A DNA stretch of 64,000 nt from Solen grandis (lineage: Eukaryota; Mollusca; Bivalvia; Adapedonta; Solenidae), in NCBI GenBank assembly GCA_021229015.1, contig CM037790.1:59111288-59175287 (forward strand), read 5' to 3'. Made by a program: the position numbers and the translations under genes. The notes beneath the pieces are model-generated. The model saw only the letters and a program-made list of their open reading frames with translations, was not told where the DNA came from and made no database searches. Shown one piece after another: positions 1 to 12,754 of the stretch (the first letter of the stretch is position 1; each line of letters opens with the position of its first letter).

Positions 1-2955
1 ATTGTTACATATAGTTGTAGTCCCGCTAAAGATCCGCTAAGAAGCGCCTTCAGTTGAAGTCTCTCTCTATGTTCTCTCTATGCACTCTACAGTATTTGAT
101 TTTGTTGTTGTTGTTGTTTTATGAACATTTCATAACAATGTTTAACAATGAAATGACTAGGAGAGGACTGACTCTAAGGTGGAAGAACTTCTGGTCCAAT
201 GCCGTTTTTTTATGTATTATATGTAATAAAATATGTTTAAACTAAATAATAATCCAATCAACCACCCACTGTATTCGGCAATCTATATGCCAAGTATATC
301 CTAGAAAATCTAGCTGAAAAAAAATAGTATTTTTTCAAAAACAACTTTTTCCTTATAAGTTTATTTTCCTCAACTACGACTCATTATATCAAAATAAGAA
401 TAACGGTTCAAAATGTCTTTAAAACTGGAAATGTGTTTCAAGGACACAGATGCCCCTGATGATCTTTTTTTTCTTATTTTGAATAACTCACATTCTAATT
501 ATGAATTGAAGTTTTAAGAGCAGATAATATATTTTGACCTGAAAATATATCAAAATGGACCTCAACTCTGACAATAATTGTAAATACACTGGTGTGATTA
601 ACCAAAACATGATATTATTTGAGCTCAAACTAAAATTTGAATTACCGCTTAAGACAAGAAGACAACTTAGAAACCAGGGCTTCCTTAAGGCTGGTTGGAT
701 TGTATGGCCATGAAGTCCTTCAAGTAAATGATCAAAAAGACAACTTTGAAATAAAAATATGTTAACAAATGGTCAAAATTCCAGTAATGTTAAGTGGATC
801 ATTAACCAAAATCGAACTTTGGCCAGTATTTTGATACCATATACTTACAAACCAATTATGAACTAAAAGTGTCTAAATAGGAGTCTTACGAAGTCATTAA
901 TTGAAAAGGAAAAAATCACAGACTGACATATTATGCAATGGATGTATTCTCTGTTCTTCAAATGGCAGGGGAGGGGGGTGAAAATCAAAATTTATCTTTG
1001 CGAAAAGCTTTACTTATTGTTATTTATAAAACACCATGGAAGTCAATAAATGTCTTCCTTCTTTTCTTCCTTAACTATAACTGTGAATACATTCCCAATG
1101 AGGCCCTTAAATAATTTTATACAGTCTGCAATTCAAATGTCTGGAGGTTAAACAAGGAAGCAAGATGTTCAACAAGAAACTCTGTTGGCATTCCAAGCCT
1201 GAAACTAACCAGGTATGCCAAAATAACTGAATCTGAAGTATTTTGTTTTTGAATTTTGAAAGCCAAACGAACAATAAATAATCACCAATATTGCAAATGC
1301 CAAATATCTACAAACAACCACCACTATGAGTAGACGAGGGCCTAAAATTGCTTTGATTTCAAGCGCAGTTAAGGAAACAAAACATTTTCTGGCACTCTCT
1401 CTCTTTAAAACCTTATATTAGTTACAAAACTAATGTGCCATTATCCAAAGAAAGCATAACACTTGCCTAATGCAGCTTCCACACTTGACTGATATAACAT
1501 GCGTTTTGCATTATATTTTTATTCAACATTTAACTTTCCCATGGATCCTGGTATAGTGTGCATACAAACAGGCATCATATAGACATTGTTTGAGGACTTA
1601 GCAAGCAGAACAGATTCAGGTCATACAGCTGCCTGCCCAAGAGCTGTCTGAATAGGGTATCGACTATTTGCTCTATATAGTAATGTTACTTAGAATCTGC
1701 AAATCCTGCATAGCAAAGAAACATCTCAATATATTATTTCATAACATACCATTTTGTGTTCAGTAACTCAACATTAACCAAGTCGTAAATTTTAACATGA
1801 TTCTCCATGTGGCAGAAGATTAATGTCAAGAAGAGAGTAACATACTTAGTCCTTAAAAATTATGGGCTTTAAAAGACCAACCTGATCATGAGTCTGTAAT
1901 TTATACAAAACATTTTGAAAAAAGCTTGCTACTATTCCCTGATTACATTAAAAGATGGTTATATCTACAATGATAAATATGTACATGTGTATTAATAAAT
2001 AAAATTGTTATTAAATAATTTGGGTAATCAAGATTTATTAAAACTAGTTTTGAACACGTATAAAATATAAATCTTGGTAGTCATTGAATTCAAATTTGAA
2101 CGATATAACTATTTACAGCTGTAAAGAATATTGACAAAGAAGGCCGGTAAAGGCATGTGGGATGACTTCACAAAGTTCTGGACTCAGAATACTTCTGACT
2201 GCTGTCTAGATAACCCCGTAATGAATTTGAATATTAGATTAGATTTAAACATAAAATATTTCTTCATCTTTTAACATTTGTCTTCCTGCAGTTAAAGAAA
2301 CCAATTAAGTAAACAGTAATTGTGCATGTTTAATAGAACTGTTTATTGTAAGACAATGTAATAATGTCCAATGTTTTAGATACCAAATTACATTACAAGA
2401 CTTTTGTTTAGTGGTTTAAAATACAGAAAGGTTTCACTGGAGAGAAAATGGATCCTGAAGGAAAGTTAAACTAATAATCTTCTTCCATATGAGTACCACA
2501 GACAGAGAAAAAATTTGTTGTTAGAGGTTAAAATGGGTTGGTTGAGTTTATTGGTTCATTTACAGGCAAGTCATGGTCCCACACTGATCATTTGCAGACG
2601 GTGTTGATTCATATCCATGCGGCATCTGGCTCCAATTCAACCAACGTAATTAGCGCTAAATAATTCTTCATTTCTAAGAGAGGTATTTTTCATCACACAT
2701 GTTTTTTTGTAACATAAAAATCCAAATATCTAATTTTGCTAGTGGTTAAGGTACACATGTAATGATTTATATAAATTTAAGTCAACTGTACTTGAACATT
2801 CCGTAGAACAGGAATAGTGCACCTGGATGCTTTCCTACTAAATTTAAGAATTTAAATATCACTTAGCGTTAGGTAATGGTGGTGTGATTCAAACTCAGGC
2901 ATATACCGTAATGAAAATTTAATCATTGAGAATAACTTGTGGCAACCCGTGTAGC
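1..2955. other. AT-rich intergenic or intronic DNA, no gene seen
   Basis: No ORF here has coding character; the short ORF near the start is low-complexity. I see no tRNA and no obvious repeat family. A donor-like CAG|GTATG follows a short open stretch near 1150-1212, but nothing else supports an exon there. Confidence 0.6.
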
Positions 2956-2960
2956 TGTTT

Positions 2961-3205
2961 ATTTATTGGGTTTACAGTCCAGATAATAGTAAATCAGTCA
3001 TTTGGATACTATGTCTACTCAAGACAAACATGCTGATACACGTTAAAAGCACGCTGCACCTCAACCAGTCATATCATCCTGATACTGGTCCAACCAGCCT
3101 TGGAACTGTACTCTTATTTTCTGAGTGCCTAAAGCAAGGAAGCTATACCAAAGCCATTTTATGAAGTTTGTATGTTGCGGCCAGGGGTCGAACCCAGGAC
3201 TTCAA
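2961..3205 (-). repeat. tRNA-derived SINE, diverged copy
   Basis: On the plus strand the block begins with the reverse of a bivalve SINE tail (TTTATTGGGTTTACAGTCC). It runs through a conserved central body (CAGTCATATCATCCTGATAC, AACCAGCCTTGGAACTG, GAAGCTATACCAAAG). It ends in the complement of a B-box-like GGGTTCGACCCC at about 3184-3196. The same body occurs at 28009, 53410, 55415, 60404, 60928 and 63905. The A-box end is not recognisable, so the head is decayed. Confidence 0.7.
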
Positions 3206-3599
3206 AAAAATTGCAGGGGGGTCTAAACATCACTGCACCTTTTTTTTACATGGGGTTCTACAAAAGAAAAATATTTTTATATTTTTTTCATCTAATCTGT
3301 CAGTTTTGATAACAAAAAAACTTTTTTGGTGGCGTAATTTGGCTTCTAGACAATATCAGTACATCAGTTGATTGCAAACTGCTTAAAGCGCTGGTAATTT
3401 ACATGCATCCTTATATTGTTCATTCATAATTGCTAACAAACTTTTTTTTTTTTTTTTTGTAAAACTCAAAGGATAGCTATGACTATTTCCTCCATTCAAA
3501 TATCTATGAACAACATTAGCTAACAAGAAAGTCAGTAGAACTGACAGATGCTCCCCGAAGAACGTCATTGTTACAAATAAGACCTTGGTCAATGGGTGG

Positions 3600-4945
3600 G
3601 AGGATGTAGGAACTGGGTCAAGCCGAAGATATGCGCATCTCCTCTTTGTAATAAAGCTTCACATAAAGTTTTGTTGAAATCAAGCTATTAGTTCCTGAGA
3701 AATAGCCCAGACAAGAATCATACTAGATATACCGTTTGCATAAAAGTCAAAGGGCCATAACTTTGTGAAAAATTGAGGGACAAAGTTACCCCCATGATAT
3801 GCAAATCTTCTCTTGGTAATAAAGCTTTCCATAAAGTTTCGTTGAATTCAAGCTATTATTTTCCTGAGAAATAGCCCAGACAAGAATCATGCAAAGATAT
3901 AGTTTGAAAAATCAAAGGGGCCATAACTTTGTGAAAAATTGAGGAACCAGTACCCAGATATGCATCTCTCTTGGTAATTAAGCTTCCATAAAGTTTCGTT
4001 GAATTAAGGCTTTTATTTCCTGAGAAATAGCCCGGTCAATAATCATGCAACATGAACTATAGGCCGAAACATCAAGGGGCCATAACTCTGTGAAAAATTG
4101 AGGAACCAGGTCACGCCGACGATATGCTCATCTCCTCTTGGTAATAAAGCTTCCCATAAAGTTTCGTTGAATTAAGCCATTATTCCTGAGAAATAGCCCG
4201 GCAAATCATGCAAATGTACTATATGCCGAAAAGTCAAGGGGCCATAACTCTTGAAAAATTGAGGAACCAGGTCACGCCGACGATATGCGTATCTACTCTT
4301 GGTAATTAAGCTTCCCATAAAGTTTCTTTGAATTAAGCCATTATTTTCTGAGAAATAGCCCAGACAATATTCATGCAATATGTACTATAGGCCGAAAATC
4401 AAGGGGCCATAACTCTGTGAAAAATTGAGGAACCAGGTCACGCCGACGATATGCGATCTCTCTTGGTAATAAGCTTCCCATAAAGTTTCGTTGAATTCAA
4501 GCCATTAGTTCCTGAGAAATAGCCCGGACAGAATCATGCAATATGTACTATATGCCGAAAAGTCAAGGGGCCATAACTCTTGAAAAATTTAGGAACCTGG
4601 TCATGCTGACGATATGCGCATCTCCTCTTGGTAATAAAGCCTCCCATAAAGTTTCGTTGAATTCAAGCCATTACTTCGTGAGAAATAGCCCGGACAAGAA
4701 TCATGCAATATGTACTATAGGCCGAAAAGTCAATGGGCCATAACTCTTTGAAAAATTTAGGAACCGGGTCATGCTGAGGATATGCGCATCTCCTCTAGGT
4801 AATAAAGCTTCCCATAAAGTTTCGTTGAATTCAAGCCGTTAGTTCCTGAGAAATAGTCCGGACAAGGAAAGTGTGACGGAGGAACGGACGGACGGACGAA
4901 GCGGCGACTATATGCGTCACCTTCGGTGAGCATAAAAACTGAAAC
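3600..4945 (+). repeat. Tandem-core element, about 168-bp unit x 8
   Basis: Eight units repeat the theme AGGAACC..GGTCA, GATATGCGCATCTC, TTGGTAATAAAGCTTCC, CATAAAGTTTCGTTGAATTC, AGAAATAGCCCGGACAAG. The AAGCTTCC landmark falls at 3654, 3822, 3980, 4147, 4308, 4471, 4637 and 4805, so the period is 158-168 bp with small deletions. The array ends in GGAACGGACGGACGGACG and then a hairpin at 4911-4934 (TATGC..CACC / GGTG.GCATA). Short ORFs inside are repeat artefacts. The plan matches the tandem-core non-autonomous elements known in bivalves (pearl/HINE-like); that assignment is inference. Confidence 0.9.
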
Positions 4946-4949
4946 TGTT

Positions 4950-5900
4950 TACCAGGATATGCTACGGAGGCAACAGGTTAATAATCTGGCGATCATAGTA
5001 TAAGACATCGCAGTTAATGGCCAGAGTGTCACATGATGCATGCGAGAAAGTGTCCATTATGTTCTCTACCTCAGACTTCAAGATAGAACCGAATTTACAT
5101 TTTCCAAAACAACAAGAACAATTGACAGACACGCTATTGTATTATGAGTTTGACATTCTTCCTAGGGATAATAAAAAAAAGTTCTGGAAACTAATAGCAA
5201 GCAAACTGTTTCATTATTTCTGAACTGTTTCATTATTTCTGAAACTAATACCAAGCAAACGTTTCATTATTTCTGAACTGTTAATTTTTTGAAATGAAAA
5301 TACAGAAATAAGGATTTGTACACAATTTGATTATAGGCTAATTAATTTGGCCCACACTTCGTTGTTTGAAAATCTAAGTTACTACCTAAAATCTAATATT
5401 GCACTTTTACTGACAAAGAAATAAGAAATTATATCTTCTCACACAGCGTCAACATTACAAAAAATAATAATAAAGCAAAACATTCTCTTTAGACTTTAAA
5501 TCAATTTGCTTATTTGATTAACGTTGTTCATTTTCAAACTATATTTTGAAGCAAAAAAACAACAACAATATTTTCCATATAAAATTTGGTCAAAAATAAG
5601 CAAATAGGAGGAAAATGCAAAGTTTGCAAATAACTCATCATACTACTCTTAGCACACTTTAAAATCCATTTACAAACACACCGCCTCTATCTCCCACTCC
5701 CCAGCACTTTGGTTAAGAAAAATCGGATAATTTCAAGCACTATGTGACAATGACGAAATATTAGCGCATAATTGACAATAAATGTGATCTTTGAGCCAAA
5801 AATTACAAATAATAGTTATCGTCATCGTCTTGGGCGGTCAACTGTGAAACTAGAAGGTCATTTTCAAAAGGGATTTTTTTATTAGAATTCGATACAGTAT
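4950..5900. other. Intergenic DNA with a small local triplication
   Basis: No gene is seen. At about 5200-5285 the phrase GTTTCATTATTTCTGAACTG occurs three times in direct orientation, probably by slippage. The rest is A/T-rich unique-looking sequence. Confidence 0.5.
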
Positions 5901-5904
5901 TATG

Positions 5905-6525
5905 TTAAAATTTGTTCAGTGTAAGCATGAAGTTTCATATTAAAATCTCTTATCCTTTTTTAGTTATGGTCCAGACAAAAATTAAGTATAAAAATTACAA
6001 AGGGCAATAGCTCTAAAATTATGCAACAGAAAGTTATGGTTCTTGGGCACTGCACTCCCCTTCAATAAGATCTATCCCCAATGAAGTTTCATCTTTAAAC
6101 CTTTTATACTTTTGAGTTATTGCCGGACAAAAATTAAGTACGAAAATTTACAAAGGGCAATAACTCCAAAATTATGCAACAAAGACTTATTGTTCTTGGG
6201 CACTGTTCATACCCTGAATAAGATCTATCCACATATGAAATTTCATCTTGAAAGCTTTTATACTTTTTGATTAACAGCCCAAACAATAATTAAGTATGAA
6301 CATTTATAAAGGCAATAACTCCAAAATTACGCGACAGAGAGTTATGGTTCTTGGGTCACTGCACTCCCCCTTAATGAGATCTATCCACATATGAAGTTTC
6401 ATCTTGATGCCTTTTTACTTTTTGAGTTATGGCCCGGACAAAGAAACCGACAGACGGACGGACGGCCAGACAGACAAGCTGAATCCAGTGTACCCCCCTT
6501 ACAACTTCGTTGTGTGGGGGGTATA
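5905..6525 (+). repeat. Tandem-core element, about 154-bp unit x 3.5, with terminal hairpin
   Basis: The units contain GGCCCGGACAAA, AATTAAGTA, AAAGGGCAATAACTCC and AAATTATGCAACA. The GCAATA landmark is at 6004, 6157 and 6312, a period of 153-155 bp. The array is followed by GACAGACGGACGGACGGCC and a strong hairpin at 6491-6523: six C paired with six G, then ACAAC-TTC-GTTGT. This is the same design as 3600-4945 with a different core. Confidence 0.88.
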
Positions 6526-6699
6526 AAAAGCATCGGAAAAGACAGTGGTTGGATACAAGAAAGTCCGGCTGCAATACCCTAGCTCATTTCACGAAAAGAC
6601 GCATTGGTTCTTTTACGTGTCAGGGGAATAGCACCGACCGATACACGGGAGACAAGTTCCTGTATAGAACCAGTACTGAGTTCTCCGAGTTCCCATAGC

Positions 6700-7980
6700 A
6701 ACCCCAATTTGCCGAGTGCAAGACAAGGGCGAATTTACTACAAATTTTATACGTCTTTGGTTTTATGATATCACCAGACAAATGTGCCCCGGTTTTTTTC
6801 TAAAATTTGCCATGGTGACCTACTTTTTGACCCTATGTTGCCCAGTTTTGAATTCATCCGAGATTTGATGTAAACAAACATTCTGACCAAGTTACATTAA
6901 GGTTTGTCTAAAACTGTGGTCTCTAAAGTGTTCACAAGGTTTTTCTAAGAATTGACCTGGTGACCTAGTTTTTGACCCCAGGTTACTCATTTTCAAACTC
7001 ATCCAATATAACATTTAGATAAACATCCTGACCAAATCTATTGAAGATTGGGCTAAAACTGTGGTCTCTAGAGAGTTCACAAGGTTTTTCTCAGATTTGA
7101 CCTAGTGACCTACTTTTTGATCCCACATGACCCAATTTCAAACTAATCCAAGATATCATGTAGACAAACACCCTGACCAAAGTTTATGAGGATTGGGCCA
7201 AAACTGTGGCCTCTAGAGTGTTCACAAGGTTTTTCTAAGATTTGACCTGGTGACCTAGTTTTTGACCCAACATGACCCAAATTCGAACTCATTCAAGATA
7301 TCATGTAGACAAACATCCTGACCAAGGTTTATGAAGATAGGGCCAAATCTGTGGCCTCTTAGAGTGTTCACAAGGATTTTCTAAGATTTGACCTAGTGAC
7401 CTAGTTTTTGACCCAACATGACCCATTTCAAACTCATCCAACATAGCATAAAGACAAACATCCTGGCAAAGTCTCATGAAGATTGGGCCAAAACTGTGGC
7501 CTCTAGAGTGTTCACAAGGTTTTTCTAAGATTTGACCTGGTGACCTAGTTTTTGACCCAACATGACCCAATTTCAAACTCATCCAAGATATCATGTAGAC
7601 AAACACCCTGACCAAAGTTTATGAAGATTGGGCCAAAATTGTGGCCTCTAGTGTTCACAATGTTTTTCTAAGATTTGACCTGGTGACCTAGTTTTTGACC
7701 CACATGACCCAATTCCAAACTCATCCGAGATATCATGTAGACAAACATCCTGACCAAGTTTCTTGAAGATTGTGCCAAAACTGTGGCCTCTAGAGTGTTC
7801 ACAATGTTTTTCTAAAATTTGACCTGGTGACCTTGTTTTTGACCCCACATGACCCAATTTCCAACTCATCCGAGATATCATGTAGACAAACATCCTGACC
7901 AAGTTTCATTAAGATTGGGCCAAAACTGTGGCCTCTAGATTGTGCCTCTCAAGTGCTCAGGTGAGCTAAAAAGGTCCCGG
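6700..7980 (-). repeat. Tandem-core element, 145-bp unit x 8
   Basis: The units carry TTGACCTGGTGACCTAG, TTTTTGACCC, CATGACCCAATTTC, GTAGACAAACATCCTGACC, GATTGGGCCAAAACTGTGG and CCTCTAGAGTGTTCACAAGG. The TGACCTA landmark sits at 6816, 6961, 7106, 7251, 7397, 7541, 7684 and 7828, a near-invariant 145-bp period. It is the reverse complement of the array at 38951-39952. The right edge, near GTGCTCAGGTGAGCTAA at about 7954-7970, resembles the hairpin edge of that copy. The minus-strand ORFs of 104 and 84 aa inside are translations of the repeat. Confidence 0.92.
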
Positions 7981-8467
7981 AAAATAAGTTATTCCAAGGA
8001 AGCAACATCTTGGACGAAATCGGAGTTTGATTATGAATAATTAGGTCAGATTTAAATCGTTAATTTTCAGACATTCTAATCATGAAAATTTTGATCAAAC
8101 TCATCAATAACTTATAGGCATGAATGTAGCCCAGCGTATACTTAAATATTGATTTGATGCTTTCGAATACATATTTTTCACACGTGCATTAAATTGCTTG
8201 ACGAAGCACGGCGTCTGTTGCAGAAAGTCACGTAAGCCACTACACATGTAAATACAGTACATGTACCGGTATATAAAAAGTAAAAGAATGTTATTATAAC
8301 TAATCAAATAATAAGATTATACTGCATATCATAATTTATGATAAAAAATTAATACACATACGCAAAATGTTGAATTTAGAGACACGAAGAAGAATTATTT
8401 TCTAAAAAAAATATAATAATTAATAAATAAAGGGTGTCCCGAAACTTAGACTGCCAAAAATCTTAAA

Positions 8468-8660
8468 GTGATTCGATACGATATACGTTATGCGATTTAC
8501 GATATACGATTTACGAAACAATGCGATACGATCCCGTTTATTATGTGTAATACGATTGAATGCGATAGGATACGTTTCGATACGTTACGATGCGATGGAG
8601 TATACTATATGATACGATACGATGCGATACGAACGATACACGTTAATTTTGACAACTGAT
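8468..8660 (+). repeat. Degenerate GATACGATACGATGCG simple repeat
   Basis: This is a run of imperfect 5-10 nt words (GATACGAT, TACGATGCGAT, GATTTACGAT). It produces fortuitous ORFs on both strands that should not be annotated. Confidence 0.85.
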
Positions 8661-8689
8661 ACGATAGCTTCACTGTATGAAAGATCAAG

Positions 8690-9085
8690 GTAATGCCTCA
8701 TAGTGTTATACTCCGGACAAAATTCAATTGAATATGAAATTAAACGAGAAAAAAACTCGAAACATACGATTTGCAGAATAAAGTTTTTCTGCACTGCAAT
8801 TCCCCTTTGTGAGGTATATCCACCTGTGAATTTTCAAGGTTAAATGTCTCATATGCGTGAGTAATTATCCGGACAAATATTAAGCAGGAAATATAACAAA
8901 GGGCAATGACCCCAAAAATATGATGTGCAGAGTTACGGTTCTTATGCATGACACTTCTCCTCTGTGAGATCTATCCCCCTGTGAAATTTTAAGTTAATAG
9001 CTTTGATACTTTTTGAGTGATACTCCGGACGAAAAGCATGACAGACAGACGGGCAGACAGACAGACACGCGGCCAGACAACTCTG
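8690..9085 (+). repeat. Tandem-core element related to 5905-6525, about 2.3 units
   Basis: The units share CCGGACAAA, AACAAAGGGCAATGACCCC, GCAGAGTTACGGTTCTTATG and GTGAGATCTATCCCCCTGTG with the 5905-6525 element. The tail is GACAGACAGACGGGCAGACAG. The terminal hairpin is decayed. The copy is older or more diverged than the 5.9-kb one. Confidence 0.8.
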
Positions 9086-9089
9086 ACAA

Positions 9090-10370
9090 AAACAATGTCT
9101 TCCCCATATAAATATGTATCAATGCAGTCAGGAATTATCTACCTTGCTTGTCTGATGCCCCTGAACATATTCATCAACTTTTAAGTCAATACCATGAATA
9201 GTTGATAGTAACTTGCATGCAAAACTTTAACCAAAAATTTTCAATGCCAACACCTACGCAAGCGTGACTGCAATAGCACTCAAATTCTTTGAATAGAATT
9301 AAAAACAATGAAAAGCCCGATGATGATTATTCACAGGTGAACTGTTCCACTTTGCTGTTCAATCCGTAAGTATAGCATAGCAATGCTGTTAGGCAACCTC
9401 AAAATACACCCTGTCACCCTATGAATAAATGCTAGACTTTCACAAATATACTCTGTTTCCGTCCATTATATTCACCTGCGAAGAAGAAGAAAGCTGAGCT
9501 ATGGACAAATGTCAGAATCATTTTAATGAATTGATAAATAGAGCAGACCCAGATCAATCAATTTCTGCTAGAATTTGTATGTTTGTTCATATAACAGGAC
9601 AGCTCACTCAGATCTTACAGACTTCGCAAAGTTCAAGTATTCTTGAAGTCATAATTCTGTATATGCACATGAATATTCGTGAAGTAAAGTGTCCACCGAA
9701 GCAAAAAAAAAATAATCCATTCCTCCTTTGTGGCCAAAATGAAAAATGCAATCAAGTCAGAGAATTTTCATTTCCTCTACTGTGAATTTGATAGATATTA
9801 TTTAACCGATAATTTCAATGCAAACCCTAATCATAAATAACATCTTCTTCATTTTAACCCATTCCACACCAAAGTTTACGACGTCACCAAATGGGCACAA
9901 AGAACATCTTTATCAAAACTCTCACAAGAACAACTTAGATTTAATTAATAGTCTGTTATATAACTGATACGGTTTATAACAGACCATGGGAATTGCAAGG
10001 CAACAGTTGGACATCATAAATCCAACGTTTTCTGTATGTTCTGATTTTATCAGTTTCATATACATACGACTATGATAGTGCATCTACAAAGTTTCTAACA
10101 GTTTTTAACGCTTCTATGTCCCGGGGGGAGTTTATTTTTATCTCAATATCAAATTGTTCCAGAATAAAAGAGCGAACACTTAGACATAAAAGAAAACTAC
10201 AATGGTGGAAACATAGGCTCCTTAGCAACATAGGTGATATAACCAGTATATCATCAAAAACACACAACTCATTTTTTACTTCTAAAATTTCCTCAGACTA
10301 ACATGTTATCACACAAGGTCAGACAAGTGTAAACCCAAATTATCCTATCACTGAATGCCATTAATATCTG
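9090..10370. other. Intergenic DNA, no convincing gene
   Basis: A plus-strand ORF of 94 codons at 9501-9785 has low-complexity composition, no recognisable domain and no splice context, so I do not call it. A TTTATT at about 10134, which is AATAAA on the minus strand, may be the polyadenylation signal for the exon just to the right. Confidence 0.45.
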
Positions 10371-10376
10371 CCTGCT

Positions 10377-10566
10377 TCACAACCTAAAATCATTATCATC
10401 GTTGAGGCCGCTTTCCAGGGTGTCCTGGGTTGGCCCTTGCTCTAACAACGGTCTCTCTCCATCTGTCTCTGTTGGGTTCCTAAAATCAACAATATCAATA
10501 TACAAGAGAGCTATGGTGGCTATAAATCCCCCCAAGAGGACCCTGGCTTTCAGTATGCTTAAAAAT
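10377..10566 (-). CDS. Probable terminal exon of a host membrane-protein gene
   Basis: Read on the minus strand, a pyrimidine-containing acceptor (TATTTTCTATTTAG) ends at 10567. It is followed by about 62 codons to a TGA at 10377-10379. The peptide has a basic residue pair, then a hydrophobic membrane segment (VLLGGFIATIALLYI). A polar acidic tail follows, with PTETDGERPLLEQG and a GLNDDNDF end. The E-x-x-L-L phrase in the tail resembles an acidic dileucine sorting signal of endosomal or lysosomal proteins (inference). A possible AATAAA lies about 240 bp downstream. The ORF itself runs upstream of the acceptor to a fortuitous ATG. I do not recognise the family, and the upstream exons are not identified in this window. 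It could instead be a relic. Confidence 0.45.
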
Positions 10567-10654
10567 CTAAATAGAAAATAAGTGTACATAACCTCATTTT
10601 TGGCACTAAAGGACAAGTTTATTGTCACAGCTTGCATAGTTTTGTGCAATATAA

Positions 10655-11105
10655 GCCAACAGAGTGACCTCTAGGGTGTTCATAAGTTTTATCTAAGGAG
10701 TTCACCAAGTAAACCATTTTCAAATCCAAATGACCCAATTTCAGTCTTTTTCATTACTTTATAAAGACAATATTCTGAACAAGGTTAGAGAATGTTTTGT
10801 TTATAAAATTTTCAAGGATTTGAATGAGCGACATTTTTGACCCCACATAACACATTTTCGAACTCTTTGACGATTCCATAAATACAAACAGTCTCACAAA
10901 GATCTGTAAAGATTGGGCCAAAAACATGATGTTTAGGGTGATTATAAAGTTTTCAAATTTCGGACCTAGTGACCTTCTTTTTTGACACCACAGGGCCTAT
11001 CCAAGAATGTTTGTAAAAAAATATTCAAACCAAGTTTCGTTAATTTTTTTATCAAACTTTTAGAGTGTTCACAAACAAATTGCTGGCGCCGCCGACGGAT
11101 GCCGT
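10655..11105 (-). repeat. Diverged tandem-core element of the AGGTCA type
   Basis: About three degraded units related to the 145-bp family are seen (TGACCTCTAGGGTGTTCATAAG, GATTGGGCCAAAAAC, GACCTAGTGACCTTC). They end in GCCGCCGACGGATGCCGTA. The copy is more diverged than 6700-7980 and abuts a younger relative on its right. Confidence 0.7.
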
Positions 11106-11111
11106 ATGATC

Positions 11112-11680
11112 AAACAAGAGAGCATGATGGCCCTGAATCGCTCACCTGATTATAAATGAGCAACATATGTTGGATTTTTTATATACACCTACTTTTTGAC
11201 CCCACATGACCCAAATTCAAACTTGTCCAAGATTTTATAGAGACAAACATTCTGACGAAGTTTCATGAAAATTGGGTCAAAAACGTGGCCTCTAGAGTGT
11301 TAATAAGGTTTTTCTAAGATTTGACTTTGTGACCTACTTTTTCATCCCACATGACTCAAATTCTAACTTGTCCAAGATTTCATGGGGAATATTCTGACCA
11401 AGTTTCATGAAGATTGGGTCAAAAATGTGGCCTCTAGAGTGTTAATAAGGTTTTTATAAGATTTGACCTCGTGCCCTACTTTTTACCTTCACATGACCCA
11501 ATTTCGAACTTTTCCAAGATTTCCTGGAGACAAACATTCTGACCAAGTTTCATGAAGATCGGCCTAAAAATATGGTCTCTAGAGTGTTAATTAGCCAAAT
11601 TAATGACGACGCACGACGGACGCGAAGGGCCATCACAAAAGCTTACCTAAGCATATGCTAAGGCGAGCTTACAGGAAGCC
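11112..11680 (-). repeat. 145-bp tandem-core element, about 3 units, with both flanks
   Basis: It starts with CAAACAAGAG..CATGATGGCCC and TGAATCGCTCACCTG, then AACATATGTTGGATTTTT. Three 145-type units follow. It ends with GACGACGCACGACGGACGCG, AAGGGCCATCACAAAAGC and a GCTTACC..GGCGAGCTT hairpin remnant. Both flanks match, in reverse, the flanks of 38951-39952, so these are two copies of one element differing in unit number. Confidence 0.88.
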
Positions 11681-11689
11681 CAAGGCAGA

Positions 11690-12635
11690 CACAGTAGAAA
11701 GGGGGCTATACCTATTAAAAAAAATGAAAGCATGTGGAGCACCTTTCACTGGTGAGGTTTAATGGGCGAAGATTGGAAAGTCCTGGGTAGTTTTGACAGG
11801 GTCGAACACAGTATGTGTGTAAGGTTTCATTGCAGTGTCTCAATAAGACTTTTCAAGATATTTAACTACAACTGACACAACGATAAAGCAGGGACACATG
11901 ACAACTAGACAAGAAAATTGAGTGTGATTCATATATGTAGTCCTAACATTACATTGATATCCATGGCAAATCAAATATGACATCATCAATAAATATGGGG
12001 TCACAGATTACTCAAAGTAACCAATGAATTAAAACCTGACTAGAATTATTCACAGCCAAGCGTTATATTTTGACAATTAAATTCATGCATTTTTATCTGC
12101 TTCATGAAGTTCGGTCAAAGTATCAGATGTGTTGACCTTTTAATTACTTGCCTGATATGCAGAGGGGTCACAAGGATGACAAAATAAGAGACAACAGCTG
12201 TCTGCATGAAATAAAAGCTGCATTTCCTGCTTGCAAAGAGAAACAGTACAAACAGTACAGTACACTCTGTTGTTCATATATGGTGATTGCATATCAAGCT
12301 GACCACAAAACTGGTCCATCTCCTTCTATTTCTATAAGCACATAAAATAGTCTCGACACTGTCAGCCTTCGATTATTTCCAAATAATTGACTGATCATCC
12401 AAAACATTGAAGGTTTGTATAGTATTTCACGTCAACTCAGACTAACCGCAGCTGAATGTAGAAATCTATTTACATCACTAAGACAAAGAGATGTAAGATG
12501 CCAGCACGATCGACAATTTCATCTCACTGTTAGTATTACTGAATCCTTATCATTATCTGTATGTTCAAAAGGAAGAAGGATTCATTTATTTAAGTATAAT
12601 CATTTTCACTTCAAATAATCAGGAACTATACCCTG
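11690..12635. other. Intergenic DNA, no gene seen
   Basis: Two ORFs of about 65 codons (12148-12345, 12415-12618) lack domain signal, splice context and composition bias. Nothing else stands out. Confidence 0.45.
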
Positions 12636-12640
12636 CATTT

Positions 12641-12752
12641 CTTTTTCCAATATAAAATAAAAAACCCAAAAATCTTCCCAGTTAGAGTTATGATTCTTTT
12701 TCCAATATAAAATAAAAAACCCAAAAATCTTCCCAGGTAGAGTTACGATTCT
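12641..12752 (+). repeat. 55-bp tandem duplication
   Basis: CTTTTTCCAATATAAAATAA recurs at 12641 and 12696, with nearly identical sequence through AGAGTTA[TC]GATTCTT. It is a recent two-copy duplication. Confidence 0.9.
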
Positions 12753-12754
12753 TA

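Noticed and set aside
3600..4945. CRISPR-like array because of regular repeats
   Set aside because: There are no unique spacers: units are contiguous 158-168-bp tandem copies in eukaryotic DNA.
7301..7902. Minus-strand ORFs of 104 and 84 codons with internal peptide repeats
   Set aside because: The peptide repeat is only the translation of the 145-bp tandem unit; related arrays at 11112 and 38951 are open in other frames.
9501..9785. 94-codon ORF as a small host gene
   Set aside because: No domain, no splice or polyadenylation context, and A-run driven composition at its end.
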